This document shows positions 1 through 9,996 of a stretch of 64,000 nucleotides of DNA, piece after piece. The first letter of the stretch is position 1. Every line of letters begins with the position of its first letter. Position numbers and translations under genes: made by a program. The stretch is from positions 2,542,001-2,606,000 of the forward strand of contig JACCLO010000009.1 of the NCBI GenBank assembly GCA_029448655.1. The letters are read 5' to 3'. The notes below the pieces were generated by a model. The model saw only the letters and a program-made list of their open reading frames with translations. It made no database searches and was not told the DNA's origin. Source of the stretch: Wolfiporia cocos. Taxonomy: Eukaryota; Basidiomycota; Agaricomycetes; Polyporales; Phaeolaceae.

Positions 1-2858
1 CGAAGTACCCTCCGCCTTGTGCATCGAAGAACCGCTCGTCGAGCGTCTCCTGCAGCTTCACCGCCCACAGTACATACTCCTCCTTTCCGCTGGCTTCGTG
101 CAGGTCCAGCAAGCCTGGACACAAGCGGTTAATCACGGTTTTTCTCGGCAGCGTAGGCGAACATACCTTGAACGAGGAACGCATAGTCGTCCGCCTGCCC
201 TGTGGGCCCCGGTCCCTCGCGCCAGCTCCGCCTGAGCTCTCCACTCGCCTCGTCATACAAATTCTGACGTAAGAACGCGGCAGCATGCTCCGCCAGCTGC
301 AGCGCGCGCGCAGCCTCAGCGCCCTCGAGCACCTCGACCGCCCGCGCAAGTCCCGAGATCTACGGCAAAAACACGGCCATTCGTTCAGCCTACAGACACA
401 CGGGGGAAGGACATCGTCCTCACCATCAGTCCGTTCCATCCCGCCAGGATCTTGTCGTCCAAATGCGGGCGCGGACGGTTCGCCTCGCGGTCATCGCGCA
501 GCTTCTGCAGGCATACCCCGAGCCGCTCCTCCACCTCCGCGACCGTGCACGCGAACTTCTCCGCCACCGCCTGCAGCTCGTGCGCAATGTACAGGACGTT
601 CTGTCCGACCGTCAGCGCCCATGCGCCATCGGCTCAGGATGAAACCGCGCACCTGCCCCTTGAGCTCGCCCTGCACGTCGTGCCGCGGGTCGCAGTTCCC
701 GTCTTCCTCGACGCCATACGCGTACGCGAACAGCTCCGCGTCTGCGCCGAGCACGCGCCGGACGTCTGCCGCCGTCCACGTGTAGTACGCGCCCTCGCGC
801 GTCTTCTCCGCACCCTGATACGGGAGCGAGTCCGCGTCCTCGGCACTGTAGAAGCCGCCCGCGGGGGCAGTGAGGCGCGCGGATACGTACGCGATAATCG
901 AGCGTGCCAGCGCGAGCAGGGTCTTGTGCGCCGCGGGGGACCGGTGCGCGCTCGGCTTGAGCTCCGCCGCGGCACTCAGGAGCTGCGCCTGGTCGTACCT
1001 GCGGTGCGGTCAGCGTGGCGAAGGGGGTACACGTGCGTGTGCGCGCACAGCATCTTCTCAAAGTGCGGGACGTGCCAGCGCTCGTCGACGGAGTAGCGCG
1101 CCACCCCGCCACCGACGTGGTCGTGGATTCCGCCGCGGTAGATCTGCACCAGCGTATGCTCGACCATGGTCAGCGCGGCGGCGCGGGCGCCGCCGCCCTC
1201 GACCTCGCTCTGCTCGAAACTCTTGTGCTCGGCGTCGAGGACCTTCAGGATGTTCTCCGCATCGCGCTCTTCCGAGAGCTGCGCCTTGTTCGCGTCCTCC
1301 GTGACGGTCGCGTACCGCACGAGGAAGCCCGTCGTCTGCGAGACCTGCGGGAACTTGGGCGCACCGCCGAATCCGCCGTGGATGGGGTCGTACCGCGTCG
1401 CGAGCCGGTCGTACACCTTCTTGGAGAGCGCGTAGAAATTCAAGTTATCTGCCGGGGCGGAGGATATCTGTGCGGTTTGAGTGTATGTTAGACAGGATTT
1501 CACGGTCGGAAGTGCCGTCCAACTACGCACGTCGGTTATTGCGCGCAGCTGCTCTGTAATGTGTTGTCCGGACGCTTTGACGCGTTCAGGCTCTTCTTCC
1601 CAGCTATAGAATGCGGGTCGATATGCGCTCCTTGCGATGCATGGCAGAGACGGTACGTACGTGGCTGCGATCTGTACCAGGACCTGCCGGAACCGGCCAG
1701 GCGGGAAATACGTCTGCTCATGGAGAAAAATGTCATAACGGTTTTCCGGAAAAGGCGATGCACGCACGCCAGCGAAGATGGGGTTCAGTTCGGGTGTAAG
1801 CCCTGTTAGTGCATCCTCGTTAGCGTTCACAACGGGATGGTAAACTTCCATGACTGCTTACACACGCTCATCGGCCATCCGCCGCCGCCATTTGTCGCCT
1901 GCAGGAACGTCATGTAAAGCCTATCTACGTCGGGACGTTCCTCGCGGTCGACCTGTATATGCGAACATCAGCACATGCGTTGCGTTCGATAGGGCAGTGC
2001 GGTTGTCCCCACCTTGATGTTGACGAAGTAGTCGTTCATTAACTTCGCCATCACCTCGTCTTCGAACGACTCGTGTGCGAGGACATGGCACCCTGATATC
2101 ATCTCAGTCAGGCCAGGGAATACGTCCTCGTGCAGGACGTACAGTGGCATGCAGAGTATCCGACCTGCGGATGCCAGCGTGAAGCACTCTTCCTCTACGT
2201 TTGCGCATCACTCACCGACAGGAATATCGGCTTGTTCTCCCTCCTCGCCTTCTCGAACGCCTCTGTACCCCATTCGTACCAGTCGACCTTGAATGTTATC
2301 CACCGTCAGTAATCCGTGCCTTTCTGCTCATGCGGACCCCTGGCATCATGTGGCTGTATAGATCGGGAAACGAAGATGAGTTGACGCATGAGAAACTGTT
2401 CGGTGGTGTTCTCCACTTATGCGTTATGAGGGCTCTACATATTTAAAATGAAGTCGAGGGAGAGATCCTAACTCGAACTCTAGCATTTCAGAATGCAGCA
2501 CTTAGATGCTTGTCTGAGCAACAGTTGGCCTTTTTTGCACGCGCCTCGGTAGAAGATTATTTCATGCGTCCAATTCTTACGGCTGGGTATGAACGGTAGT
2601 ACTCGCACTAGGAAGACTGAAAACGCGAATTATCGACGGTACCGCCTTGCTGAAGCGGTGGGTCTCGGCGTTGACATTGTTCCACAAAATTCTTACCCAA
2701 AAGCTTCCAGAGCCGACGGGAGTGTTCATGCCAGAGGTCCTGGAGAGAGAAGAACGCACAGGGTTGTGAGCATGCTGGAGCAGATACGGGCTCTTTGCGT
2801 GCACGAGACGATTCTCGTACTTGGGCAACACCGCATCGACCGTGGATGAGGTCGCCAT
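1..2858 (-). CDS. SPATA20/YyaL-type thioredoxin-like DUF255 protein, C-terminus off the left edge
   Basis: Recognised from the chain of family motifs in spliced minus-strand exons. The N-terminus reads [12 protein letters not shown] then [11 protein letters not shown], followed by [37 protein letters not shown], the GIHDHVGGG block, [10 protein letters not shown] and, further left, [14 protein letters not shown] and [10 protein letters not shown]. These are a thioredoxin-like N-terminal domain with a CHWC-type motif and a six-hairpin glycosidase-like C-terminal part; the family's biochemical role is not settled. Exons join cleanly at GT-AG introns, for example the one that splits EKML from YDQAQL near 970-1030. 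Intron 1 (2288-2759, 472 bp) is far longer than the others. Start chosen at 2858. An in-frame ATG at 3035 would add 59 Arg-rich residues with almost no acidic residues, resembling a mitochondrial presequence, so the longer form is possible. No break is needed to explain the visible part. Confidence 0.85.
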
Positions 2859-3130
2859 CGTGCGAGTGATTGCAGGCGGGTGGGCTTTGATGGCAGAAAC
2901 GCACGGCGGCGCAGGGGGCTGCACAGGCTGTCTGAGGTGCGCAGTCGGCTGGCCGAGACGACGGATGTGAGGGACAGTGGCGAGGCAGCGAGCGGGGGTG
3001 ATGCGCAGCGATGGTGGTCGTTGGCGAACAAGCATCGTTGCCTGCGCTTGCCCCACGCATGCGTCATATCTGGCTGCCCACAAACCCTAACCCTAGATCC
3101 GGTCCGATATAATCATGTGCGCATATCCTT

Positions 3131-3853
3131 ACGTAAGATAGACCCAAGTCATACTCAATCACGTCACATGACCAAAATCTGTCACGCCGAGGCAAGTTTG
3201 ACAGAGTGGGCAACTTGCATTTGACATAACAATGGTCAAAGACCATTTGAGTAAAATCTAAAACCTGAGATCTCTTGCAAACACAAAGGTTGAGGATTCT
3301 CAGGTTTTCGATTTTTGATAAAGTGCATCAGTCCCTTCTTATGTGGCTATTTATGTGGCCGACCCGTCGAATTAGTCAGCATCGCACAATTTAGGAGGAT
3401 GACATTATCCATCGAATATATGCCCAGACATACAGATTGTGTCTTCCAACATGTAGTCTCGAGAGACCATTGCTAAGAGCATACAATCCACAAAGCGAAC
3501 ATTCAAAGGTATGATATACTGCCTCGTTATATTGTGAGTTAATTGTTGACGTTTACATAAATTCTATATGCATTCGCAGATGTTTATGGATGCATACCGC
3601 AAGGGACTCTCTGGCTCCCAAGCAGCTTGGGCGGCGACCATGGTCGTAGAGTGACCCCAGAAGGTGTCTCGGCCAAGCTAGACAATGTAACATAGATTGA
3701 ATCCTTTCATGCCCAGGACAGCACGTGTACTCTGTTTTTGTAATTTACATATCATGTAATAGACAAGTCCTGATCATGCCGGATTAGTCTGCGGCACGTG
3801 GATGTCACGGTGTGACACCCCCTGGTTGAGTATGACTTGGGTCTATCTTACGT
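3131..3853. repeat. Inverted repeat pair with 28-bp perfect arms
   Basis: The 28 bases at 3131-3158 are the exact reverse complement of 3826-3853. Just inside or outside each arm there is a TGTGAC motif reading outward from the same point of the repeat (3812 on plus, about 3168 on minus), so the arms may be the first bases of two LTR fragments lying in opposite orientations. An alternative is one 723-bp TIR element. I found no matching target-site duplication, so neither reading is proven. Confidence 0.55.
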
Positions 3854-5617
3854 CCAATCCACCGCTGTGCGAGCATAATAAGCGAGATCCTCGCACTACA
3901 AGTCGTTGGAGGAGAGCTAGAGGATCACAATTTGCGTGCGTACAAGTGTAGAGATGATCCCTACCACTGCGTGAAGCCACCGGTTTTCTGACACCTCAGA
4001 ATCTCGTCGGAATCACCGATTCTGGGCAGATGCTAGGAGCGTCAGAATCCCTTCAGAATCTGCATATTTCTGACAGATTCCTGACAGATTCCTGACTAGC
4101 TGTCAAAAGACGATGCCATTATGAGGTTATTAGATTATGTAAATACGTGATATTTTGCGCCAAGTCCAATGACACGATTATAAGGAGCTATATATGCTAA
4201 CCTTATTTGACTTCGACTGGCTACTGCTGATGTCATGAACCGAAGGCGAAGAAGCACAAGACTCCAACTCGTCTTCAGCCTGCATCCTTCGATCCTTTCC
4301 TCCTCTTCCAAGTCCCTCTCCTCTGTCGGTGGATGCGGCAGTCCTGCAGAATGCGACATGTATCATGTTGTATAGATGAGTACACAAGCTTTATATGCAC
4401 TGACATGTATATCTCATCGATAGCCACCCCTAGCCCTGGTTAATTAGCGGCCGTCATGCCACAGCGTCAAGTTCTCAAAGTTGATGCAGCATACAGAAGA
4501 GTCAGCAGTGATCATTCTTCTCTACATCAATTGTAATGGCTCATTCATACCATAGACATCAGACAATTGATCTGGTGTAGAAAGTTGGGTCGTGCCATAC
4601 CATGGCTGCACCTCACTTCCTGCCTAGTGATGCCCACTGTATGAGTTCCAGTCCCACCGTACCCAACTGACTTCCAGCACACACATTCACCTCCCACACT
4701 ATGGCAATGAGATTGTACCATGTGCTGCAGCTGGCATGTGTGCACTTCCAACAAGCACAGCATTGGTGCAGCATCACATACCAGGTAAGCTATTGTGATC
4801 ATTATTGCCTTGGCTGACTCACATCTTCAAGAAGAGTATGGTGCATATAGCCACTTTTCACAAAAACTCAGAGGCATTGATACTATGGCATGTTGGGCAG
4901 TTCATGTTGCATCAGTGCTTAATGATGTTATTATCTGCATACAGGCTCCAGACGGCACATGTACCAGATGAACGGGAAGGCACGTCCAGTCACAAAATGT
5001 CACAGAATGCCCCATGGGGCATTGGTTCTATCGATGTCCCTTACTTGCATTGCAAAGGTGCCACTGCATGTGTGGCTATCTCCTTACTTACAGGTTTCCT
5101 CTCGTCACACCTAAGATACTGTAGACACCACCTGACCCATTAGATTAGCACTCCTGGGTAGCGGTAATGGCATTGGGTGACATATGGTGATTGGTGGTTC
5201 TCATTGATTGGTGACATAGTGGGTTAGCCCTCAATCAGTGGTTCTCATTGGTTGGGGCAGACTTGTAGGTCGTGTATAGTTTATGCCTGTAATGGTGAGT
5301 AGTCTGTGGCCAGTAATGGCCAGTGTTTGATGGAGATGGTGACACAGTACTTACTGCGTTGTATGTCCCACCAGGGACTCCCCAAGCCTCAGGCGGTCTC
5401 TTGCTAAGGTAGACCCTACAGAGGCAGGCGCATCGCACCTCAAGCTAACTGGCAGCCCCAGACTAGCAGGATGAGGGTGTAGCAGGCTCACACACAGCAG
5501 AGGTGACTGGATCCCTTAGGACCAACACCAAGAATCTAAGGGATGAGGGGTAAGCCTCAACCCCTGGCTAGCTATGTACATGCTGCATCATCTGTATGCT
5601 ACCTACCCTGAAGGGGG
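3854..5617. other. Gene-free stretch, no supported coding
   Basis: Only short, unconvincing ORFs occur on both strands. The stretch near 4000-4110 repeats a gattcctgaca-like motif several times, and 5140-5260 has imperfect repeats of a ggttctcattg motif. I see no recognisable transposon ends or RNA gene. Confidence 0.5.
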
Positions 5618-5622
5618 CCTGA

Positions 5623-6321
5623 TGTTACGGGTTGAATACCCGTTTGTATATTTGAGTCGCAAATATAGATCGTTCTTCTGCACGTAGGCACGCCGCCGTA
5701 TGCAAGGCAAATACTCGTTAGATGCCTTCAAGTCCTAGGTGAAGTTCTTAAGAGATCGTTCAATATCCAATACGCGTTAGAGGATATAATCTGTTCAGGT
5801 GCAAGTCAAATAGAATATAAGACTGAGAAGTCTATGAGCACTTCGAGGACTTAGTCGTTCAGTTGCTCGAGCGAGAAATACTGAGTGTAGTTTCCTACGT
5901 TTGAGAACGGGTATAAGACTTCTTGTTTGTACAACAAGGTCGAGCTGAAGAGCCTCGACAGTAAGTACATGAGTTTATATACTACGTCAGGTTTTAGGGG
6001 TCAAGTCCGTCCCAGATGTCACCACTACTATCTACACTATAGTACCAAACGTTTGATAAGTATGTAGTGATATATCTGAAATGATAGATAGAAATAATGA
6101 TGGCGGTTGAACGCCATCTGTCAGCTAATAAATGATAGAAATGAAACGGTGGCAGAGTTGGATCTGCCAAAGTGAAATGCGCCCTATACACTAGTACAAC
6201 TGGGGATGCGCCCAGTAGAGTTACGAATAGCCAGGGGAGTTGGTTGTGCAACAAGTCCCTGTATTGTATTCGTCCAATGGTGAGTTCCGTCAGTGTTCGA
6301 AAAATCAGAATATCCGTAACA
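5623..6321 (-). repeat. Solo LTR of the element-1 family (699 bp), reverse orientation
   Basis: It begins TGTTACGG and ends CCGTAACA, and its reverse complement aligns along its whole length with the two LTRs of element 1. A near-duplicate flank (CCTGA at 5618-5622, CCTGG at 6322-6326) fits a 5-bp target-site duplication with one change. The minus strand carries TATATAAA (5981-5974) followed 35 bases later by AGCTCGACCTT (5946-5936). With no internal sequence beside it, this is a solo LTR left by LTR-LTR recombination. Confidence 0.88.
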
Positions 6322-6542
6322 CCTGGGCGCTGTAAGGCGCTAGGCATCACTATGTAACTACAGTAACGTGTCATGTACCTAGTGTGACCATGAGGTAGTT
6401 ACTTATCTTATATACCCATGCATGATCTTATCTACCAACCATGTGACTACACCTGGGCAGTAATGCCACAGCACGAACTGTGACAGATGGGGGTTGTTTG
6501 GGGATGGTTGGTTGGGATGGACATGGTTCTGGTTCAGTAGAG

Positions 6543-6752
6543 TTTCAGTCAAATATCTTAATCTGCCAAGTGCCTTTTGCTTAAGAAATTGCAGTTGTGA
6601 GCTAGGTTTGCATGCAGATTAATCTGCCACAGCTGAGCAGATTAATCTACCATGAAAATAAAATGTAACACTGGGATTCAAACCAAAGGTCCAAGCACAG
6701 GAGGAAAATGGTGTACTGTAACACAATAACCAACTGAGCTATGGCAGTAGCT
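6543..6752 (-). mobile_element. tRNA-derived SINE-like copy, left, minus strand
   Basis: On the minus strand the head carries an RNA polymerase III A box (TAGCTCAGTTGG) and, about 60 nt on, a B-box-like GGTTTGAATCC. A body follows containing the palindromic motif CAGATTAATCTG twice. About 210 bp match the reverse complement of 7036-7248. The acceptor stem does not pair, so it is not a working tRNA gene. The 3' end is set only by where similarity to the other copy fades. Confidence 0.6.
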
Positions 6753-7035
6753 GTTGACTCTAAATGGTTAGAATATATATAAGATTCTCATAGAACTTCA
6801 TTTGTGCAATCTCTACATCTGCTTTAGTACAAGTGCAAATATATTTCCCTTTGGGAAGCACTGGTCATAGTGTATTGACCTTTTACATGCTTACTTGCCC
6901 CAGATCATGCTATGTTACACAAGCAGCCACTATTATTATTGTTTGTACTTGCAGTAGTAGTTAGTCTCCTTAAAGCTGAGTGCGAAAATTAAGTGTGAAC
7001 ACAACCTATATATATATTAACTGTCTTGAGCTGGC

Positions 7036-7248
7036 AGTTGCTGCCATAGCTCAGTTGGGTATTGTGTTGCCATGCACGGTTGTCCTCCTGTGCTTGGGCC
7101 TTTGGTTCTAATCACGATGTTGCATTTCATTTTCATGGTAGATTAATCTGCTCAGCTGTGGCAGATTAATCTGCATGCAAACCTAGTTCACAACTGCGAT
7201 TTCTTAAGCGAAGGGCACTTGGCAGATTAAGATATTTGACTGAAGTCC
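7036..7248 (+). mobile_element. tRNA-derived SINE-like copy, right, plus strand
   Basis: Same element as the copy at 6543-6752 but on the plus strand, so the two tRNA-like heads face each other across roughly 285 bp. The A box TAGCTCAGTTGG is perfect and the B box is GGTTCTAATCA. The two copies differ by many scattered substitutions, so they are old. They could be independent SINE insertions or the arms of one long foldback element. Confidence 0.6.
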
Positions 7249-7401
7249 TCTGGTTCATGATCACATGTAGCCTTGGAACGATGTGGTGTGCAATGAGCAG
7301 TGTTGGTCTTTGGCAGCAGTTGGTTAGGTGGGATGCCTGACTCATTGTGCTTGTCCTGCTCATATGGCTTTTGTGACTGGGCAACGGAGTTGGTGCTTAG
7401 G

Positions 7402-8114
7402 TGTTATGGTTATTTCGAATTTTTCGAACGCTGGCAGAACTCACCATTGGACGAATACGATACAGGGACTTGTTGCGCAACCAACCCCCTGGCTACTCGT
7501 GACTCGTACTGGGCGCATCCCCAGTTGTACTAGCATATAGGGCGCGTTTTACCTTTGACAGATCCAACTCTGTCCTCATTTCATGTTTATCAATTATTAG
7601 CTGACAGAAGGCGTTCAACCGCCATCATCATTTCTATCTATCATTTCAGATATATCAGTGCATACTTATCATACGTTTGGTACTATAGCGTAGATAGTAG
7701 CGGTGACATCTGGGACAGGCTTGACCTCGAAAACCTAGCGTAGTATATAAACTCATGTATTTACTGTCGAGGCTCTTCAGCTCGACCTTGTTGTACAAAC
7801 AAGAAGTCTTATACTCGTTCTCAAATGTAGGAAACTACGCTCAGTATTTCTCTCTCGAGCAACCGAACGACTAAGTCCTCGAAGTGCATATTGACTTCTC
7901 GGACTTAGGCGAGTCTTATATTCTATCAAGATTCGCACCTGAACAGATTATATCCTCTAACGCGTATTGGAGGTTTACCGATCTCCTAGAGAAACCTCTC
8001 TAGGACTTGAAGGCATCTAACGAGTATTTGCCTTGCATACGGCTCTCACCTACGTGCAGAAGAACGACCTATATTCGCGATTCGAATATACAAACGGGTA
8101 TTCGACCCGTAACA
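7402..8114 (+). repeat. 5' LTR of element 1 (713 bp)
   Basis: It starts TGTTATGG and ends CCGTAACA. Bases 7744-8114 match 15486-15856 with only about two differences over 371 bp. The first 340 bp (U3) differ from the 3' LTR by roughly ten percent, including small indels. Confidence 0.92.
7744..7789 (+). promoter_or_regulatory. LTR promoter: TATA box and inferred transcript start
   Basis: TATATAAA lies at 7744-7751. The 11-mer AGCTCGACCTT at 7779-7789 starts 35 bases after the TATA box, the usual distance for a polymerase II start. The same pairing of TATA box and 11-mer recurs in the 3' LTR (15486 and 15521) and in the solo LTRs at 5623, 19024 and 20018. Confidence 0.6.
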
Positions 8115-8115
8115 G

Positions 8116-8126
8116 AAGGTCGAACT
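8116..8126 (+). other. Candidate self-primer binding site of element 1
   Basis: AAGGTCGAACT begins one base after the LTR end and is complementary at 10 of 11 positions to AGCTCGACCTT at 7779-7789. I see no match to a usual tRNA 3' end here. In Tf1-type elements the 5' end of the transcript folds back on such a site to prime reverse transcription. Confidence 0.6.
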
Positions 8127-8160
8127 CATCAAACCCTCACCTATCACGGTGCAAGGGCAC

Positions 8161-9996
8161 ATGATATTTGGACCAGAATTCCCAGCACGACTGATTGAAC
8201 TCTTGCCCGAGGACATTCAGGGAGTCTACAGACTCAACCGATACGAGTGGACTGACACCATTGGAGCCTTCCGTAACCGCGGAGGAATTGTTGTCGTCCC
8301 CAGAGAAGATAGGGCATCGAAGTGGGTACAAGTATACTCCTCCGCAGGAACGACCGCTTGGGAAATAACGCGTGAAGCGTTTGAACGATTGGGAGAAATC
8401 CCTCCGATGTCAACCGCGATGTTGACCGAAAACAAAACCGAAACCATCAACAGAACCTCCGATGCCGATGGAAATACGAATCAGCCTTCAGGCGCCACAG
8501 GAATGGCAGGAATTGAGCGCATCGGAGATGATGGGAGAAATCCTGGAAACTTTACAGGAACAGATAACAGCCAGACCGGAGGACAGGACCCTCCAGGATT
8601 TATATCTGCTTTTGCGCAGAGTGGGGTTGGGTCTATGGCTGGAGGAACAAACCTCTTTGGAAATCCCCCACAGAACGCACCCGGAATGGGTAGCGGAGGA
8701 AATCCGTCTTGGACTAGCCCAAGCGGAGGAATGGGAACGACAAACCCAGGAACATGGCCTACAGGCCTATTTGGATGAACCTCTGCAAATACAAGCGGAG
8801 ACGGATTGGGAGGAAACTTCGGACTCGGAGGAGGGAATGCCCCCCCTCCTGGAGGACTCGGAGGAATTCCCACGAACCCCAGAGGAGGAACCCCTGGAGG
8901 AGGAAACCCAGGGAACCCCGGAGGAAACCCAGGAAACCCGGGTGGAGGATACCCGGGAGGAGGAGGACCTCCACCACTGAATGCGCCGCAGCCTCAACCT
9001 CCGGCGCTGAACCCGTATTACCAATCCCCAATGATAAAGATCAACCCCCCAGATGTGTTCGACAGGGAACGGTCCGACATGCAGAACTTCATAAACCAGT
9101 GCAATTCCTGGTTTATGATGTACGAAATGTCATTCCAGAACGACGTTCAGAGAGTGATCTTTATCCTCTCTTATATTTCAAACAAAGGAAAAATGGGCCA
9201 ATGGAAACAGAACTATCACCGGGTTTATACGAACCCCATGACGAAACGATTCTTCCCGCCTAGTCTCGCACAGTTCGATGCGGACTTTCAGAAAGCCTTC
9301 GGAGCCATCGAAGAAGTACAGAAGGCGCGGAAGAAAATCCTGGACGTAACCCAGGACAGGAAGGACATCGATGATTATATCACCGAGTTCAACAACTTGG
9401 CCGGAAAGGCCCAGTATGACCGATACAGCGCGGATGGAAACGCGCTGCTCATAACCCTCTTTGAAAAAGGGTTACCCGAACATACAACCCGATACATCAT
9501 CGGTGTTCGGCCGCTACCAGCAACCATCGACGAATGGCAGTCTGCGGCCTCATACTACGAAAACACATACAAAATATTCTTGAAACGTGACAAACTGTTT
9601 GTCAAGAAAAAGGCTTGGCAAGCCTCGAACCAGAACAACGGACGCACTAGTGCTCCGCAGATGACCGCACCGAAAGATCCGAATGCGATGGATGTAGATC
9701 GAATGACCACCCAGGAAAGGGACGATCACATCAAGAAGGGCAAGTGTTTCACTTGTCATCAGCCAGGGCATATGTCACGAGACTGCCCGAAGAAACCGAG
9801 GAAGTCAGCACGCCCCAGACGGACTACTCGAAAAACAGAAGAAGAAGAAGCCGAGCAAGAGGCTCGCATTGAGGAAGTCTCTGAGGAAGAGACGGAATAC
9901 ATCACCGCGAACAGAGCGGTCACAGCGATTAGGGCCCTGAAAGCCAAGAACCCCGAACTCTTAGCACAACTCGTAGAAGAACAGGATTTTGCCTAG
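8161..9996 (+). pseudogene. gag: Gag of element 1, with an in-frame TGA
   Basis: One frame runs from the ATG at 8161 to the TAG at 9994-9996, interrupted only by the TGA at 8776-8778. The N-terminal third is unlike known domains. The middle is extremely Gly/Pro/Asn-rich (about 8780-8980). A capsid-like region follows (about 9040-9640), then a nucleocapsid with one CCHC zinc knuckle, CFTCHQPGHMSRDC (C-X2-C-X4-H-X4-C, about 9745-9786), and an acidic tail. The TGA may be a decayed CGA codon. The gag frame overlaps the open pol frame from 9933, and pol lies in the -1 frame, so Gag-Pol would need a -1 frameshift. No textbook slippery heptamer is obvious; GGATTTTGC near 9984 is the best candidate. 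Confidence 0.85.

Noticed and set aside
5609..5622. Purine-rich GAAGGGGGCCTGA just before the solo LTR, like a polypurine tract
   Set aside because: The LTR is in the opposite orientation and CCTGA is better explained as the target-site duplication.
7036..7120. A functional tRNA gene
   Set aside because: A and B boxes are present but the acceptor and anticodon stems do not pair, and a long SINE-like body follows.
8462..8980. 172-codon Glu-rich ORF in another frame of gag
   Set aside because: It overlaps the Gly-rich gag segment; its composition is explained by GGA repeats read out of frame.
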